Of a stretch of 64,000 bases of DNA, positions 25,672 to 33,133 are shown one piece after another; positions within the stretch are counted from its first letter, which is position 1, and each line of letters begins with the position of its first letter. This DNA comes from Pseudoxanthomonas broegbernensis (GTDB lineage: Bacteria > Pseudomonadota > Gammaproteobacteria > Xanthomonadales > Xanthomonadaceae). Both the position numbers and the translations under genes were made by a program. The stretch lies in contig NZ_JACHGU010000001.1 in NCBI RefSeq assembly GCF_014202435.1, forward strand, positions 434,001 to 498,000, read 5' to 3'. The notes under the pieces were generated by a model, which saw nothing but the letters and a program-made list of their open reading frames with translations, searched no databases and was not told the origin of the DNA.

Positions 25672-27396
25672 TCAGTGCGAGTCGCGGGCGACCGCGTCGC
25701 CGCTGCCGCCGGCCAGGAAGTCCAGGTCGGCGCCCAGGTGGGCCTGCTGCACGTGGTCCACGTAGAGCTTGGCCCAGCCACGCGCGGGCGCCGGCGGCGG
25801 GGCCCATGCGGCGCGGCGGCGCGCAAGTTCCGCGTCCGGCACGTCCAGGTGCAGGCGCCGGCCGGGCACGTCCAGTTCGATGAAGTCGCCCTCGCGCACC
25901 AGCGCCAGCGGGCCGCCGGCCGCCGCCTCGGGCGAGACGTGCAGGACCACGGTGCCGTAGGCGGTGCCGCTCATGCGCGCGTCGGAGATGCGCACCAGGT
26001 CGGTGACGCCGCGGCGCAGCAGCTTGGGCGGCAGCGGCATGTTGCCCACCTCGGCCATGCCCGGGTAGCCGCGCGGGCCGCAGTGCTTCAGCACCATCAC
26101 GCAGCTCTCGTCGATGTCCAGCGCCTCGTCGTCGATGCGCGCCTTGAAGTCCTCGATGTCCTCGAACACCACCGCGCGGCCGCGATGCCGCAGCAGGTGC
26201 GGCGAAGCGGCCGAGGGCTTGATCACCGCGCCGTCCGGGGCCAGGTTGCCGCGCAGCACGGCGATGCCGGCCTCGGCCTTGAAGGGGTCGCCCAGCGGGC
26301 GGATCACCTCGTGGTTCCAGCACGGTGCATCGGCGATGTTCTGGCCCAGGGTGCGGCCGTTGACGGTCGCCGCATCCAGGTCCAGGTGCGCGGCGATCTG
26401 GCGCAGCACCGCCGGCAGGCCGCCGGCGTAGTAGAAATCCTCCATCAGGTACTCGCCCGATGGCTTGAGGTTGAGCAGGCAGGGCAGGCGCGAGCCCAGT
26501 GCATCCCAGTCGTCCAGGGTCAGCGGCACGCCCAGGCGCCCGGCGATGGCCAGCAGGTGGATCACCGCGTTGGTCGAGCCGCCGATGGCGGCGTTGGCGC
26601 GGATGGCGTTGGCGAACGCGGCGCGGGTGAGCACCTTGGACATGCGCAGGTCCTCGCGCACCATCTCCACGATGCGCCGCCCGGACAGGTGGGCCAGGCG
26701 GAAGCGGCGCGAATCGACCGCGGGGATCGCCGCGTTCTCCGGCAGCGACATGCCCATCGCCTCGACCATGCTGGCCATGGTCGAGGCGGTGCCCATGGTC
26801 ATGCAGCTTCCCTTGGAGCGCTGCATGCAGGCCTCGGCCTCGGTGAACTCGTCCTGCGACAGGGTGCCGGCGCGGACCATCTCCGACATCTCGATCACGC
26901 CGGTGCCCGAGCCCACCGGCCTGCCGCGCCAGTGGCCCGAAAGCGACGGTCCGCCGGAAACGCCGATGGTGGGCAGGTCCACGCTGGCCGCGCCCATCAG
27001 CAGCGAGGGCGTGGTCTTGTCGCAGCCCATCAGCAGGACCACGCCGTCGATGGGATTGGCCCGGATCGACTCCTCCACGTCCATGCTGGCCAGGTTGCGG
27101 AACAGCATGGCGGTGGGGCGCATCTGGGTCTCGCCCAGCGACATCGCCGGGAATTCCAGCGGCAGGCCGCCGGCCTCGTAGACGCCGCGCTTGACGTGCT
27201 CGGCCAGCTCGCGGAAGGAGCTGTTGCACGGGGTCAGTTCCGACCAGGTGTTGCAGATGCCGATCACCGGGCGGCCATCGAACAGGTCGTGCGGCAGGCC
27301 CAGGCCCTTGAGCCAGCTACGGTAGTAGAACCCCTGCTTGCCATCGCGGCCGAACCACTGCCGGCTGCGGAGAGGCGGTTTCCTGAAGTCGCTCAT
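25672..27396 (-). CDS. L-arabinonate dehydratase, IlvD/Edd family
   Basis: A 574-residue iron-sulfur dehydratase converting L-arabinonate (possibly other pentonates) to 2-dehydro-3-deoxy-L-arabinonate. The family cysteines are present at C57 (ELTPCNSS), C125 (LLMGCDKTTP) and C198 (KGSCMTMGTAST), spaced like the [2Fe-2S] ligands described for the Rhizobium L-arabinonate dehydratase. The N-terminal RSRQWFGRDGKQGFYYRSWL and GTGVIEMSEMVRAG segments also mark the sugar-acid branch rather than IlvD proper. It is transcribed divergently from the SDR gene and converges on the arabinofuranosidase. Substrate is inferred from family and neighbours; D-xylonate or D-galactonate activity is the main alternative. 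Confidence 0.9.
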   Translation of the reverse strand: MSDFRKPPLRSRQWFGRDGKQGFYYRSWLKGLGLPHDLFDGRPVIGICNTWSELTPCNSSFRELAEHVKRGVYEAGGLPLEFPAMSLGETQMRPTAMLFRNLASMDVEESIRANPIDGVVLLMGCDKTTPSLLMGAASVDLPTIGVSGGPSLSGHWRGRPVGSGTGVIEMSEMVRAGTLSQDEFTEAEACMQRSKGSCMTMGTASTMASMVEAMGMSLPENAAIPAVDSRRFRLAHLSGRRIVEMVREDLRMSKVLTRAAFANAIRANAAIGGSTNAVIHLLAIAGRLGVPLTLDDWDALGSRLPCLLNLKPSGEYLMEDFYYAGGLPAVLRQIAAHLDLDAATVNGRTLGQNIADAPCWNHEVIRPLGDPFKAEAGIAVLRGNLAPDGAVIKPSAASPHLLRHRGRAVVFEDIEDFKARIDDEALDIDESCVMVLKHCGPRGYPGMAEVGNMPLPPKLLRRGVTDLVRISDARMSGTAYGTVVLHVSPEAAAGGPLALVREGDFIELDVPGRRLHLDVPDAELARRRAAWAPPPAPARGWAKLYVDHVQQAHLGADLDFLAGGSGDAVARDSH

Positions 27397-27478
27397 GCGG
27401 TCGGGGTTCCTGCCGGGGATGCGGAGTGGAGGGGGCGTAAGTGCGGTGGCCGGCTCTTTACCGAGGCGATCCTACCGG

Positions 27479-27520
27479 GCATATTCATGCTGTAAAAATA
27501 ACAATAGCCATGATATCGAT
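27479..27520. promoter_or_regulatory. AT-rich divergent promoter with candidate LysR operator
   Basis: GCATATTCATGC (27479-27490, almost a palindrome), AATAACAATA (27497-27506) and ATATCGAT (27513-27520) sit between the divergent dehydratase and SDR genes. The 10-mer AATAACAATA recurs inverted at 29436-29445 and ATATCGAT inverted at 29431-29438, next to lysR. Confidence 0.45.
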
Positions 27521-27573
27521 ACATAAACATATATCTATATCTGGCCTTTCCATCGACGCGACGGGACAGGCGC

Positions 27574-28374
27574 ATGACAACGGGGACGGGCGCGGAGCAG
27601 CGCCATCTGCAAGAACGGGCGAGCTATCCGAACCTGGCCGGGCGGCGGGTATTCGTCACCGGCGGCGGCAGCGGCATCGGCGCCGCGCTGGTGGAGGCCT
27701 TCGCCGGCCAGGGCGCGCAGGTCGCCTTCGTCGACATCGCCGAGGAGGCCGGCGCGGCGCTGTCCGGGCGGCTGGCGGCGGCCGGCCATCCACGCCCCTG
27801 GCATCGCCACTGCGACGTGGCCGACGTGCCTGCGCTGCAGCAGGCCATCGCCGACGCGGCAGCCGCGCTGGGCGACTTCCACGTGCTGGTCAACAACGTC
27901 GGCAGCGACGATCGCCACGCCCTGGACGAGGTCACGCCGGAGTACTGGGACCGGAGGGTGGCGATCAACCAGCGCCCGGCGTTCTTCGCCATCCAGGCGG
28001 TGGTGCCGGGGATGCGGCGGCTGGGCGGCGGCTCCATCGTCAACCTCGGCTCCACCGGCTGGAGGACCAAGACCGGCGGCTACCCGGTGTACGCCGCCGC
28101 CAAGTCGTCGGTGAACGGCCTCACCCGCGGCCTGGCCCGCGAGCTGGGTGCGCAGCGCATCCGCATCAACGTGGTCACGCCCGGCTGGGTGATGACCCAG
28201 CGCCAGATCGAGCTGTGGCTGGACGAGGCCGGCGAGGCCGACCTGCGGCGCAATCAGTGCCTGCCGGACAAGGTGTGGCCGGACGACATCGCGGCGATGG
28301 CGCTGTTCCTGGCCTCGGACCAGGCGCGCGCGATCACCGCGCAGGAGTTCGTGGTCGACGCCGGCTGGAGTTGA
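27574..28374 (+). CDS. SDR-family sugar dehydrogenase, probable L-arabinose 1-dehydrogenase
   Basis: A 266-residue short-chain dehydrogenase with all classical elements: TGGGSGIG (29-36), an aspartate at the end of beta-2 (D54 in AFVD) predicting NAD over NADP, NNVG (107-110), catalytic S160, Y173 and K177 (YAAAK), and the C-terminal DAGWS. In this cluster it is best read as the enzyme oxidising L-arabinose (or D-galactose, L-fucose) at C1 to the lactone, the first step of the non-phosphorylative pathway. It shares an AT-rich promoter region with the divergent dehydratase gene. Specificity is inferred; related SDRs act on several aldoses. Confidence 0.85.
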   Translation: MTTGTGAEQRHLQERASYPNLAGRRVFVTGGGSGIGAALVEAFAGQGAQVAFVDIAEEAGAALSGRLAAAGHPRPWHRHCDVADVPALQQAIADAAAALGDFHVLVNNVGSDDRHALDEVTPEYWDRRVAINQRPAFFAIQAVVPGMRRLGGGSIVNLGSTGWRTKTGGYPVYAAAKSSVNGLTRGLARELGAQRIRINVVTPGWVMTQRQIELWLDEAGEADLRRNQCLPDKVWPDDIAAMALFLASDQARAITAQEFVVDAGWS

Positions 28375-28412
28375 GCGCCTGCCGGCATGGCGCTTCCCGC
28401 GCATCCGCCCCC

Positions 28413-28439
28413 GTCGCCGGCCGACGCCGGCTCCTGCAA
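28413..28439 (+). repeat. REP-like palindrome, copy 3
   Basis: GTCGCCGGCCGACGCCGGCT followed by CCTGCAA, in the gap between the convergent SDR and lysR genes. Confidence 0.6.
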
Positions 28440-28462
28440 CGGCGAGGCCGCCGCCGCCGCGC

Positions 28463-29416
28463 CTATGCGGACGGCGTGCCGTAGATCTCGGCGGCCGCTT
28501 CCCGCACCGCCTGCAGGACGGTGCGCACGCCGGGCGAGAGCAGCCAGTCGCTGCGGGTGATCAGGCCGAACGCATCCATCCGGCACGACAGCTCCACCGG
28601 CACGATGCTCACCATGCCGTGGTCGGCGTAGTGCCGGGCCACGTCCACCGGCATCACCGCCAGGTAGTCGCTTTCCCGCAGCATCTTGGTCAGGAACATC
28701 AAGGCGGTGGTCGCGATGACCTGGCGCGGCGGCTGCAGGCCGGCGCTCTGGAACATCAGCTCGAAGCGGTGGCGCAGCACGCTGCCCTCCGGCGGCACGA
28801 TCCAGTGGGCCTGGGCCAGCTCGCGCAGCCCCGGCCGGGCCAGCGACAGGACCGGATGCCCAGGCCGGGCGATCGCGCAGATCTCCTCCTCGGCCAGCGC
28901 CTGGTAGTGCAGGTGGCGCTTGTCGTGGCGCGGGAACAGGCGCGCGATCAGGAAATCCAGCCGGTTCTGTTCCAGCCGCTCCAGCAGCACGTCGCTGCTC
29001 TCCACCAGCAGCGACACCCGCAGATTCGGATGCCGCCGGGTGATCCCCGCCAGCGTGGCCGGCAGCAGGCTCATCGCCGGGCCGGCGATCGCGCCGATGG
29101 CCACGCTGCCGGACCAGCCGTTCCTGATCGCTTCGATCTCCGCGCCGGCCTCGCCCAGGCTGGACAGGGCGATGCGCGCGTGCCGGATCATGGTCTCGCC
29201 GTACCAGGTCGGGCGCATGCCGCGCGGCAGCCGCTCGAACAGCGGCACGCCCATCATCTCCTCCAGGTCCTTGAGCAGCTTGGAGGCAGCCGGCTGCGAC
29301 ATCGCCAGGGTCTCGGCCGCGCGGTGGATGTTGCCTTCCTCGTCAATGGCGATCAGCAGCATCAACTGCCGGGTCTTCAGCCGCGCGCGGACGAACCAGG
29401 GGATGCTCGGGACCAT
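28463..29416 (-). CDS. LysR-type regulator, GbpR-like
   Basis: A 317-residue transcription factor. An N-terminal winged helix-turn-helix (residues about 15-75: QLMLLIAIDEEGNIHRAAET, LAMSQPAASKLLKDLEEMMG) is followed by a type 2 periplasmic-binding-fold effector domain (from about residue 95). The start and recognition helix resemble the GbpR/GalR branch that controls sugar-binding protein and galactose/arabinose genes in rhizobia and Azospirillum; that comparison is from memory. It is divergent from araD1 across an AT-rich region and sits amid all arabinose genes, so it is the obvious local regulator. The effector is probably a sugar or pathway intermediate, which is inference. Confidence 0.9.
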   Translation of the reverse strand: MVPSIPWFVRARLKTRQLMLLIAIDEEGNIHRAAETLAMSQPAASKLLKDLEEMMGVPLFERLPRGMRPTWYGETMIRHARIALSSLGEAGAEIEAIRNGWSGSVAIGAIAGPAMSLLPATLAGITRRHPNLRVSLLVESSDVLLERLEQNRLDFLIARLFPRHDKRHLHYQALAEEEICAIARPGHPVLSLARPGLRELAQAHWIVPPEGSVLRHRFELMFQSAGLQPPRQVIATTALMFLTKMLRESDYLAVMPVDVARHYADHGMVSIVPVELSCRMDAFGLITRSDWLLSPGVRTVLQAVREAAAEIYGTPSA

Positions 29417-29430
29417 ATGGCGAATCTCTG

Positions 29431-29460
29431 ATCGATATTGTTATTCGTATATGTTATTCG
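29431..29460. promoter_or_regulatory. AT-rich lysR-araD1 promoter with candidate LysR operator
   Basis: ATCGATAT (29431-29438) overlaps TATTGTTATT (29436-29445). GTTATTCG occurs twice, at 29440-29447 and 29453-29460, and CGAAT at 29421-29425 inverts ATTCG at 29443-29447. The first two sequences are the inverted counterparts of those at 27497-27520. Confidence 0.45.
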
Positions 29461-29535
29461 ACAAATTGGATTGGATGTATATGAATTGGGTGGGCAGAAT
29501 GCGAGGCGGCACATCCAGTCGGCTTCACCTCTCCC

Positions 29536-29591
29536 AAGGAGGCTGCGTGCCATCCAGATTCCGAGCGATGCGGGCCGAGCGATGCGATTGA
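29536..29591 (+). promoter_or_regulatory. Strong ribosome site and 14-codon leader frame overlapping araD1
   Basis: AAGGAGG (29536-29542) stands five bases before GTG 29547, which opens a 14-residue frame (VPSRFRAMRAERCD) ending TGA at 29589-29591. That stop lies just past the araD1 ATG at 29582, which has no good ribosome site of its own. Translational coupling is inferred. Confidence 0.45.
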
Positions 29592-30589
29592 TCCAGTTGG
29601 TGGACGATGCCGGGCAGACCCGGGTGGGCGTGGTCGACGGCCACGGCCGCAGCGCGCGCCTGCTCGACGGCGTATCGAGCACCTACGAGCTGGCCGTGCG
29701 CGCCATCGCCGCCGGCGAGCGGCTGGAGCGGCAGGCGGCCGCCTCGCCCGGCAGCCTGTCGCTCGACTACGCGGGCCTGTTGCGGGAGGGCCGGGTGCGC
29801 GCGCCGCTGCACCACCCCGACCCGGCGCACTGCCTGGTGACGGGCACCGGGCTGACCCACCTGGGCAGCGCCAGCGCGCGCGACGCCATGCACCAGAAGC
29901 TGCGGCAACAGGCCGAGGAGGGCACGCTCACCGACTCCATGCGCATGTTCCAGTGGGGCGTGGAAGGCGGCATGCCCGCGCCGGGCCGGGTCGGCGCGCA
30001 GCCGGAATGGTTCTACAAGGGCGATGGCGACATCGTGGCCGCGCCGGAAGCGACGCTGGACTCGCCGGACTTCGCCCTGGACGGCGGCGAGGAGCCGGAG
30101 CTGGTGGGCCTGTACGTGGTCGGCCCGGACGGCACGCCGCACCGGCTGGGCTTCGCCATCGGCAACGAGTTCTCCGACCACGTCACCGAGCGCCAGAACT
30201 ACCTGTACCTGGCCCATTCCAAGCTGCGCGCCTGCGCCATCGGGCCGGAGCTGCGCACCGGCGAGCTGCCGCGCGACCTGCGCGGCGCCAGCCGCCTGGT
30301 CCGCGATGGCGCGGTGGTGTGGGAGAAGCCGTTCCTGACCGGCGAGGCCAACATGTGCCATTCGCTGGAGAACCTGGAGTACCACCATTTCAAGTACCCC
30401 GCCCACCGGCGCCCGGGCGACGTGCACCTGCACTTCTTCGGTACCGCCACGCTCAGCTTCGCCGATGGCGTCCGCGCGCAGCCGGGCGACGTGTTCGAGA
30501 TCGAACTGCCCGAACTGGGCGCGCCGCTGCGCAATCCGCTGCGTACGGTGGCGTCGGGTTTCGTCCCCGGTGGCGTCCGCGTACTGTGA
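29582..30589 (+). CDS. araD1: AraD1/GguC-family dehydratase (2-keto-3-deoxy-L-arabinonate dehydratase)
   Basis: A 335-residue member of the fumarylacetoacetate-hydrolase fold, AraD1/GguC branch. It is expected to dehydrate 2-dehydro-3-deoxy-L-arabinonate to 2-oxoglutarate semialdehyde. The start MRLIQLVDDAGQTRVGVVDG is characteristic, the metal site E171-x-E173 (GEEPELVGLYVV) is followed by GFAIGNEFSDHVTERQNYLYLAHSKLR, and the C-terminus reads LHFFGTATLSFADG. The start at 29582 is set by this homology although the strong AAGGAGG lies 40 bases upstream serving a leader frame. The neighbours encode the enzymes immediately before and after it in the pathway. Two minimal frames link it to the aldehyde dehydrogenase. 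Confidence 0.88.
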   Translation: MRLIQLVDDAGQTRVGVVDGHGRSARLLDGVSSTYELAVRAIAAGERLERQAAASPGSLSLDYAGLLREGRVRAPLHHPDPAHCLVTGTGLTHLGSASARDAMHQKLRQQAEEGTLTDSMRMFQWGVEGGMPAPGRVGAQPEWFYKGDGDIVAAPEATLDSPDFALDGGEEPELVGLYVVGPDGTPHRLGFAIGNEFSDHVTERQNYLYLAHSKLRACAIGPELRTGELPRDLRGASRLVRDGAVVWEKPFLTGEANMCHSLENLEYHHFKYPAHRRPGDVHLHFFGTATLSFADGVRAQPGDVFEIELPELGAPLRNPLRTVASGFVPGGVRVL

Positions 30590-30616
30590 CGCGCGGGATC
30601 GCATGAGGAGATCGAA

Positions 30617-32053
30617 GTGAACCAGCGTTTCAGCAGCTACATCGCCGGCCAGTGGGTGGAAGGCGACGGCGGACACGCCGACGAGAACCCGTCCGACCTG
30701 GACGTGCCGGTCGGCCAGTACGGCGTGCTCGACGCCGCGCGCACCGCGCAGGCGGTGGACGCGGCCAGCGCCGCGCTGCCGAAGTGGGCACTCTCCAACC
30801 CGCAGCAGCGCGCCGACATCCTCGACGCGGTCGGCAGCGAGATCCTGGCGCGCAAGGAGGAACTGGGCCGGCTGCTGGCGCGCGAGGAGGGCAAGACCCT
30901 GGCCGAGAGCATCGGCGAGGCCGCGCGCGCCGGGCAGATATTCAAGTTCTTCGCCGGCGAGGCGCTGCGCATCCCGGGCGAGAAGCTGGCTTCCACCCGT
31001 CCCGGCGTGGACGTGGAGATCACCCGCGAGCCGGTCGGTGCCGTGGGCATCATCGCGCCGTGGAACTTCCCGCTGGCGATCCCGGCCTGGAAGATCGCCC
31101 CGGCGCTGGCCTACGGCAACACGGTGGTGTTCAAGCCGGCCGAGATCGTGCCCGGCTGCGCCTGGGCCATCGCCGAGATCCTCGCGCGCGCGGGCCTGCC
31201 GGAGGGCGCGTTCAACATGGTCCTGGGCAGCGGCCGGGTGGTCGGCCAGGCGATGATCGAGCACAAGGGGCTGGACGCGCTGACCTTCACCGGCTCGGTG
31301 CCCACCGGCCACGCGCTGCTCAAGCAGGCCGCCGCGCGCGCGCTGAAGGTGCAGATGGAGATGGGCGGCAAGAACCCGCTGGTGGTGCTGGCCGACGCCG
31401 ACCTGGACAAGGCGGTGGAGTGCGCGGTCAACGGCGCCTTCTTCTCCACCGGCCAGCGCTGCACCGCCTCCAGCCGGCTGATCGTGGAGAACGCGGTGTA
31501 CGACGTGTTCGTGGCGCGCATGCAGGCGCGGATGGCGAAGATCAGGGTCGGCGACCCGCTGGAGCAGGGCGTGGACATCGGCCCGGCGGCCAGCCAGGCG
31601 CAACTGGACACCAACCTGTCCTACATCCAGGCCGGGCACGAGGACGGCGCCGAGCTGCTGGCCGGTGGCGAACGGGTGGAGTGGAAGACCCGCGGCCACT
31701 TCCTGGCGCCGACTCTGTTCGCGGCCAAGCCGTCCGACCGCATCGCCCGCGAGGAGATCTTCGGGCCGGTGGCCGCGCTGCTGCGCGCCGACGACTACGA
31801 GCACGCGCTGGCCCTGGCCAACGACACCGAGTTCGGCCTGTGCGCGGGCATCTGCACCACCTCGCTCAAGCATGCCACTCATTTCAAGCGCCATGCGCAG
31901 GCGGGCATGGTGATGGTCAACCTGCCCACCGCCGGCGTGGACCCGCACGTGCCGTTCGGCGGGCGCAAGGCCTCCAGCTACGGCCCGCGCGAGCAGGGCC
32001 GCTACGCGGTGGAGTTCTACACCACGGTCAAGACCGCCTACACCTCGGCCTGA
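30617..32053 (+). CDS. 2-oxoglutarate semialdehyde dehydrogenase
   Basis: A 478-residue NAD(P)-dependent aldehyde dehydrogenase, the last step of the non-phosphorylative arabinose pathway, yielding 2-oxoglutarate for the TCA cycle. Catalytic residues are C282 (STGQRCTASS), E248 (QMEMGGKNP) and N150 (APWNFPLAIPAWK); KPAEIVP and FTGSVPTG form the cofactor site. The C-terminal PFGGRKASSYGPREQG is typical. Start is GTG 30617, with GAGGAG at 30605-30610 six bases upstream. General aldehyde or succinate-semialdehyde use is the alternative, but placement directly after araD1 supports the assigned role. Confidence 0.9.
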   Translation: MNQRFSSYIAGQWVEGDGGHADENPSDLDVPVGQYGVLDAARTAQAVDAASAALPKWALSNPQQRADILDAVGSEILARKEELGRLLAREEGKTLAESIGEAARAGQIFKFFAGEALRIPGEKLASTRPGVDVEITREPVGAVGIIAPWNFPLAIPAWKIAPALAYGNTVVFKPAEIVPGCAWAIAEILARAGLPEGAFNMVLGSGRVVGQAMIEHKGLDALTFTGSVPTGHALLKQAAARALKVQMEMGGKNPLVVLADADLDKAVECAVNGAFFSTGQRCTASSRLIVENAVYDVFVARMQARMAKIRVGDPLEQGVDIGPAASQAQLDTNLSYIQAGHEDGAELLAGGERVEWKTRGHFLAPTLFAAKPSDRIAREEIFGPVAALLRADDYEHALALANDTEFGLCAGICTTSLKHATHFKRHAQAGMVMVNLPTAGVDPHVPFGGRKASSYGPREQGRYAVEFYTTVKTAYTSA

Positions 32054-32105
32054 GGCGCGGGCATCCGCGGCAGCGGCAGCGGGACACATCAATCGGGAGG
32101 GAGCG

Positions 32106-33074
32106 ATGAGGAAGCCGTTTTTGGTGCTGGCGCTGTGCGGCGTATTGCTCGCCGGCTGCTCCGGCGGCGGCCGGAGTGCGGTGGACGCCAATGAGGCGAT
32201 CACCGTCGGCTTCAGCCAGGTGGGCGCCGAGAGCGAATGGCGCACCGCCAACACCCGCTCGGTGAAGGAGGCGCTGGCCGTGCCGGAGTTCAGGCTGAGG
32301 TTCTCCGACGCGCAGCAGAAGCAGGAGAACCAGATCAAGGCGCTGCGCGGCTTCATCGCCCAGCGCGTGGACGTGATCGCGTTCTCGCCGGTGGTGGAGT
32401 CGGGCTGGGAGACGGTACTGCGCGAGGCCAAGGCCGCCGGCATCCCGGTGGTGCTGACCGACCGCGCGGTGAACGTATCCGACGCATCGCTGTACGCCAC
32501 TCTCATCGGCTCGGATTTCGTCGAGGAAGGCCGCCGCGCCGCGCGCTGGCTGGTCGAGGACAGCGAAGGCCGGCCCGAGCCGGTGCGCATCGTCGAGCTG
32601 CAGGGCACGGTGGGCTCGGCCCCGGCCAACGACCGCATGCGCGGCTTCAAGGAGGCGATCGAAGACGACGATCGCTTCAAGGTGGTGCGCTCGCAGAGCG
32701 GCGACTTCACCCGGGCCAAGGGCAAGGAAGTGATGGAGGCCTTCCTCAAGGCCGAGGGCCGGAACATCGACGTGCTGTTCGCGCACAACGACGACATGGC
32801 CATCGGCGCCATCCAGGCCATCGAGGAGGCCGGGCTGAAGCCGGGCACCGACATCCGCATCGTTTCCATCGACGGCGTGCGCGGTGCGTTCGAGGCGATG
32901 AAGGCCGGCAAGCTCAACGCCACGGTGGAGTGCAATCCGCTGCTCGGCCCGCAGCTTGCGCAACTGGTGCGCGACGTGCACGCCGGCAGGGCGGTGCCCA
33001 GGCGGGTGACGGTGGACGAGGGCGTGTTCACCCGCGACCAGGCCGCCGCCGAGCTGCCCAACCGCAAGTACTGA
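32106..33074 (+). CDS. Sugar ABC transporter substrate-binding lipoprotein, YtfQ/AraU-like
   Basis: A 322-residue periplasmic-binding protein of the ribose/galactofuranose class. The lipobox LLAGC puts the acylated cysteine at residue 18, so the mature protein is membrane tethered. The pattern TVGFSQVGAESEWRTANTRS near the N-terminus and DVIAFSPVVESGWETVL are diagnostic of the YtfQ branch; FAHNDDMAIGAIQAIEEAG and IVSIDGVRGAFEAM follow. Ligand is probably L-arabinose (furanose or pyranose), from context and from the related AraUVWZ system reported in Shewanella. GGGAGGGAGC upstream is a good ribosome site. The ATPase gene follows after 59 bases bridged by an 18-codon frame. Confidence 0.92.
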   Translation: MRKPFLVLALCGVLLAGCSGGGRSAVDANEAITVGFSQVGAESEWRTANTRSVKEALAVPEFRLRFSDAQQKQENQIKALRGFIAQRVDVIAFSPVVESGWETVLREAKAAGIPVVLTDRAVNVSDASLYATLIGSDFVEEGRRAARWLVEDSEGRPEPVRIVELQGTVGSAPANDRMRGFKEAIEDDDRFKVVRSQSGDFTRAKGKEVMEAFLKAEGRNIDVLFAHNDDMAIGAIQAIEEAGLKPGTDIRIVSIDGVRGAFEAMKAGKLNATVECNPLLGPQLAQLVRDVHAGRAVPRRVTVDEGVFTRDQAAAELPNRKY

Positions 33075-33133
33075 CGGCCGATGCGCGCGCCCGCATTCCT
33101 GCCCCGCCGGTCGCCGCGCCGCGGAGCCGGCGG

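Noticed and set aside
32050-32109. A further bridging frame between the aldehyde dehydrogenase and binding-protein genes
   Set aside because: The frame that ends on the binding-protein ATG is open, but its only junction start would be CTG, and the binding-protein gene has a strong ribosome site of its own, so no relay is claimed here.
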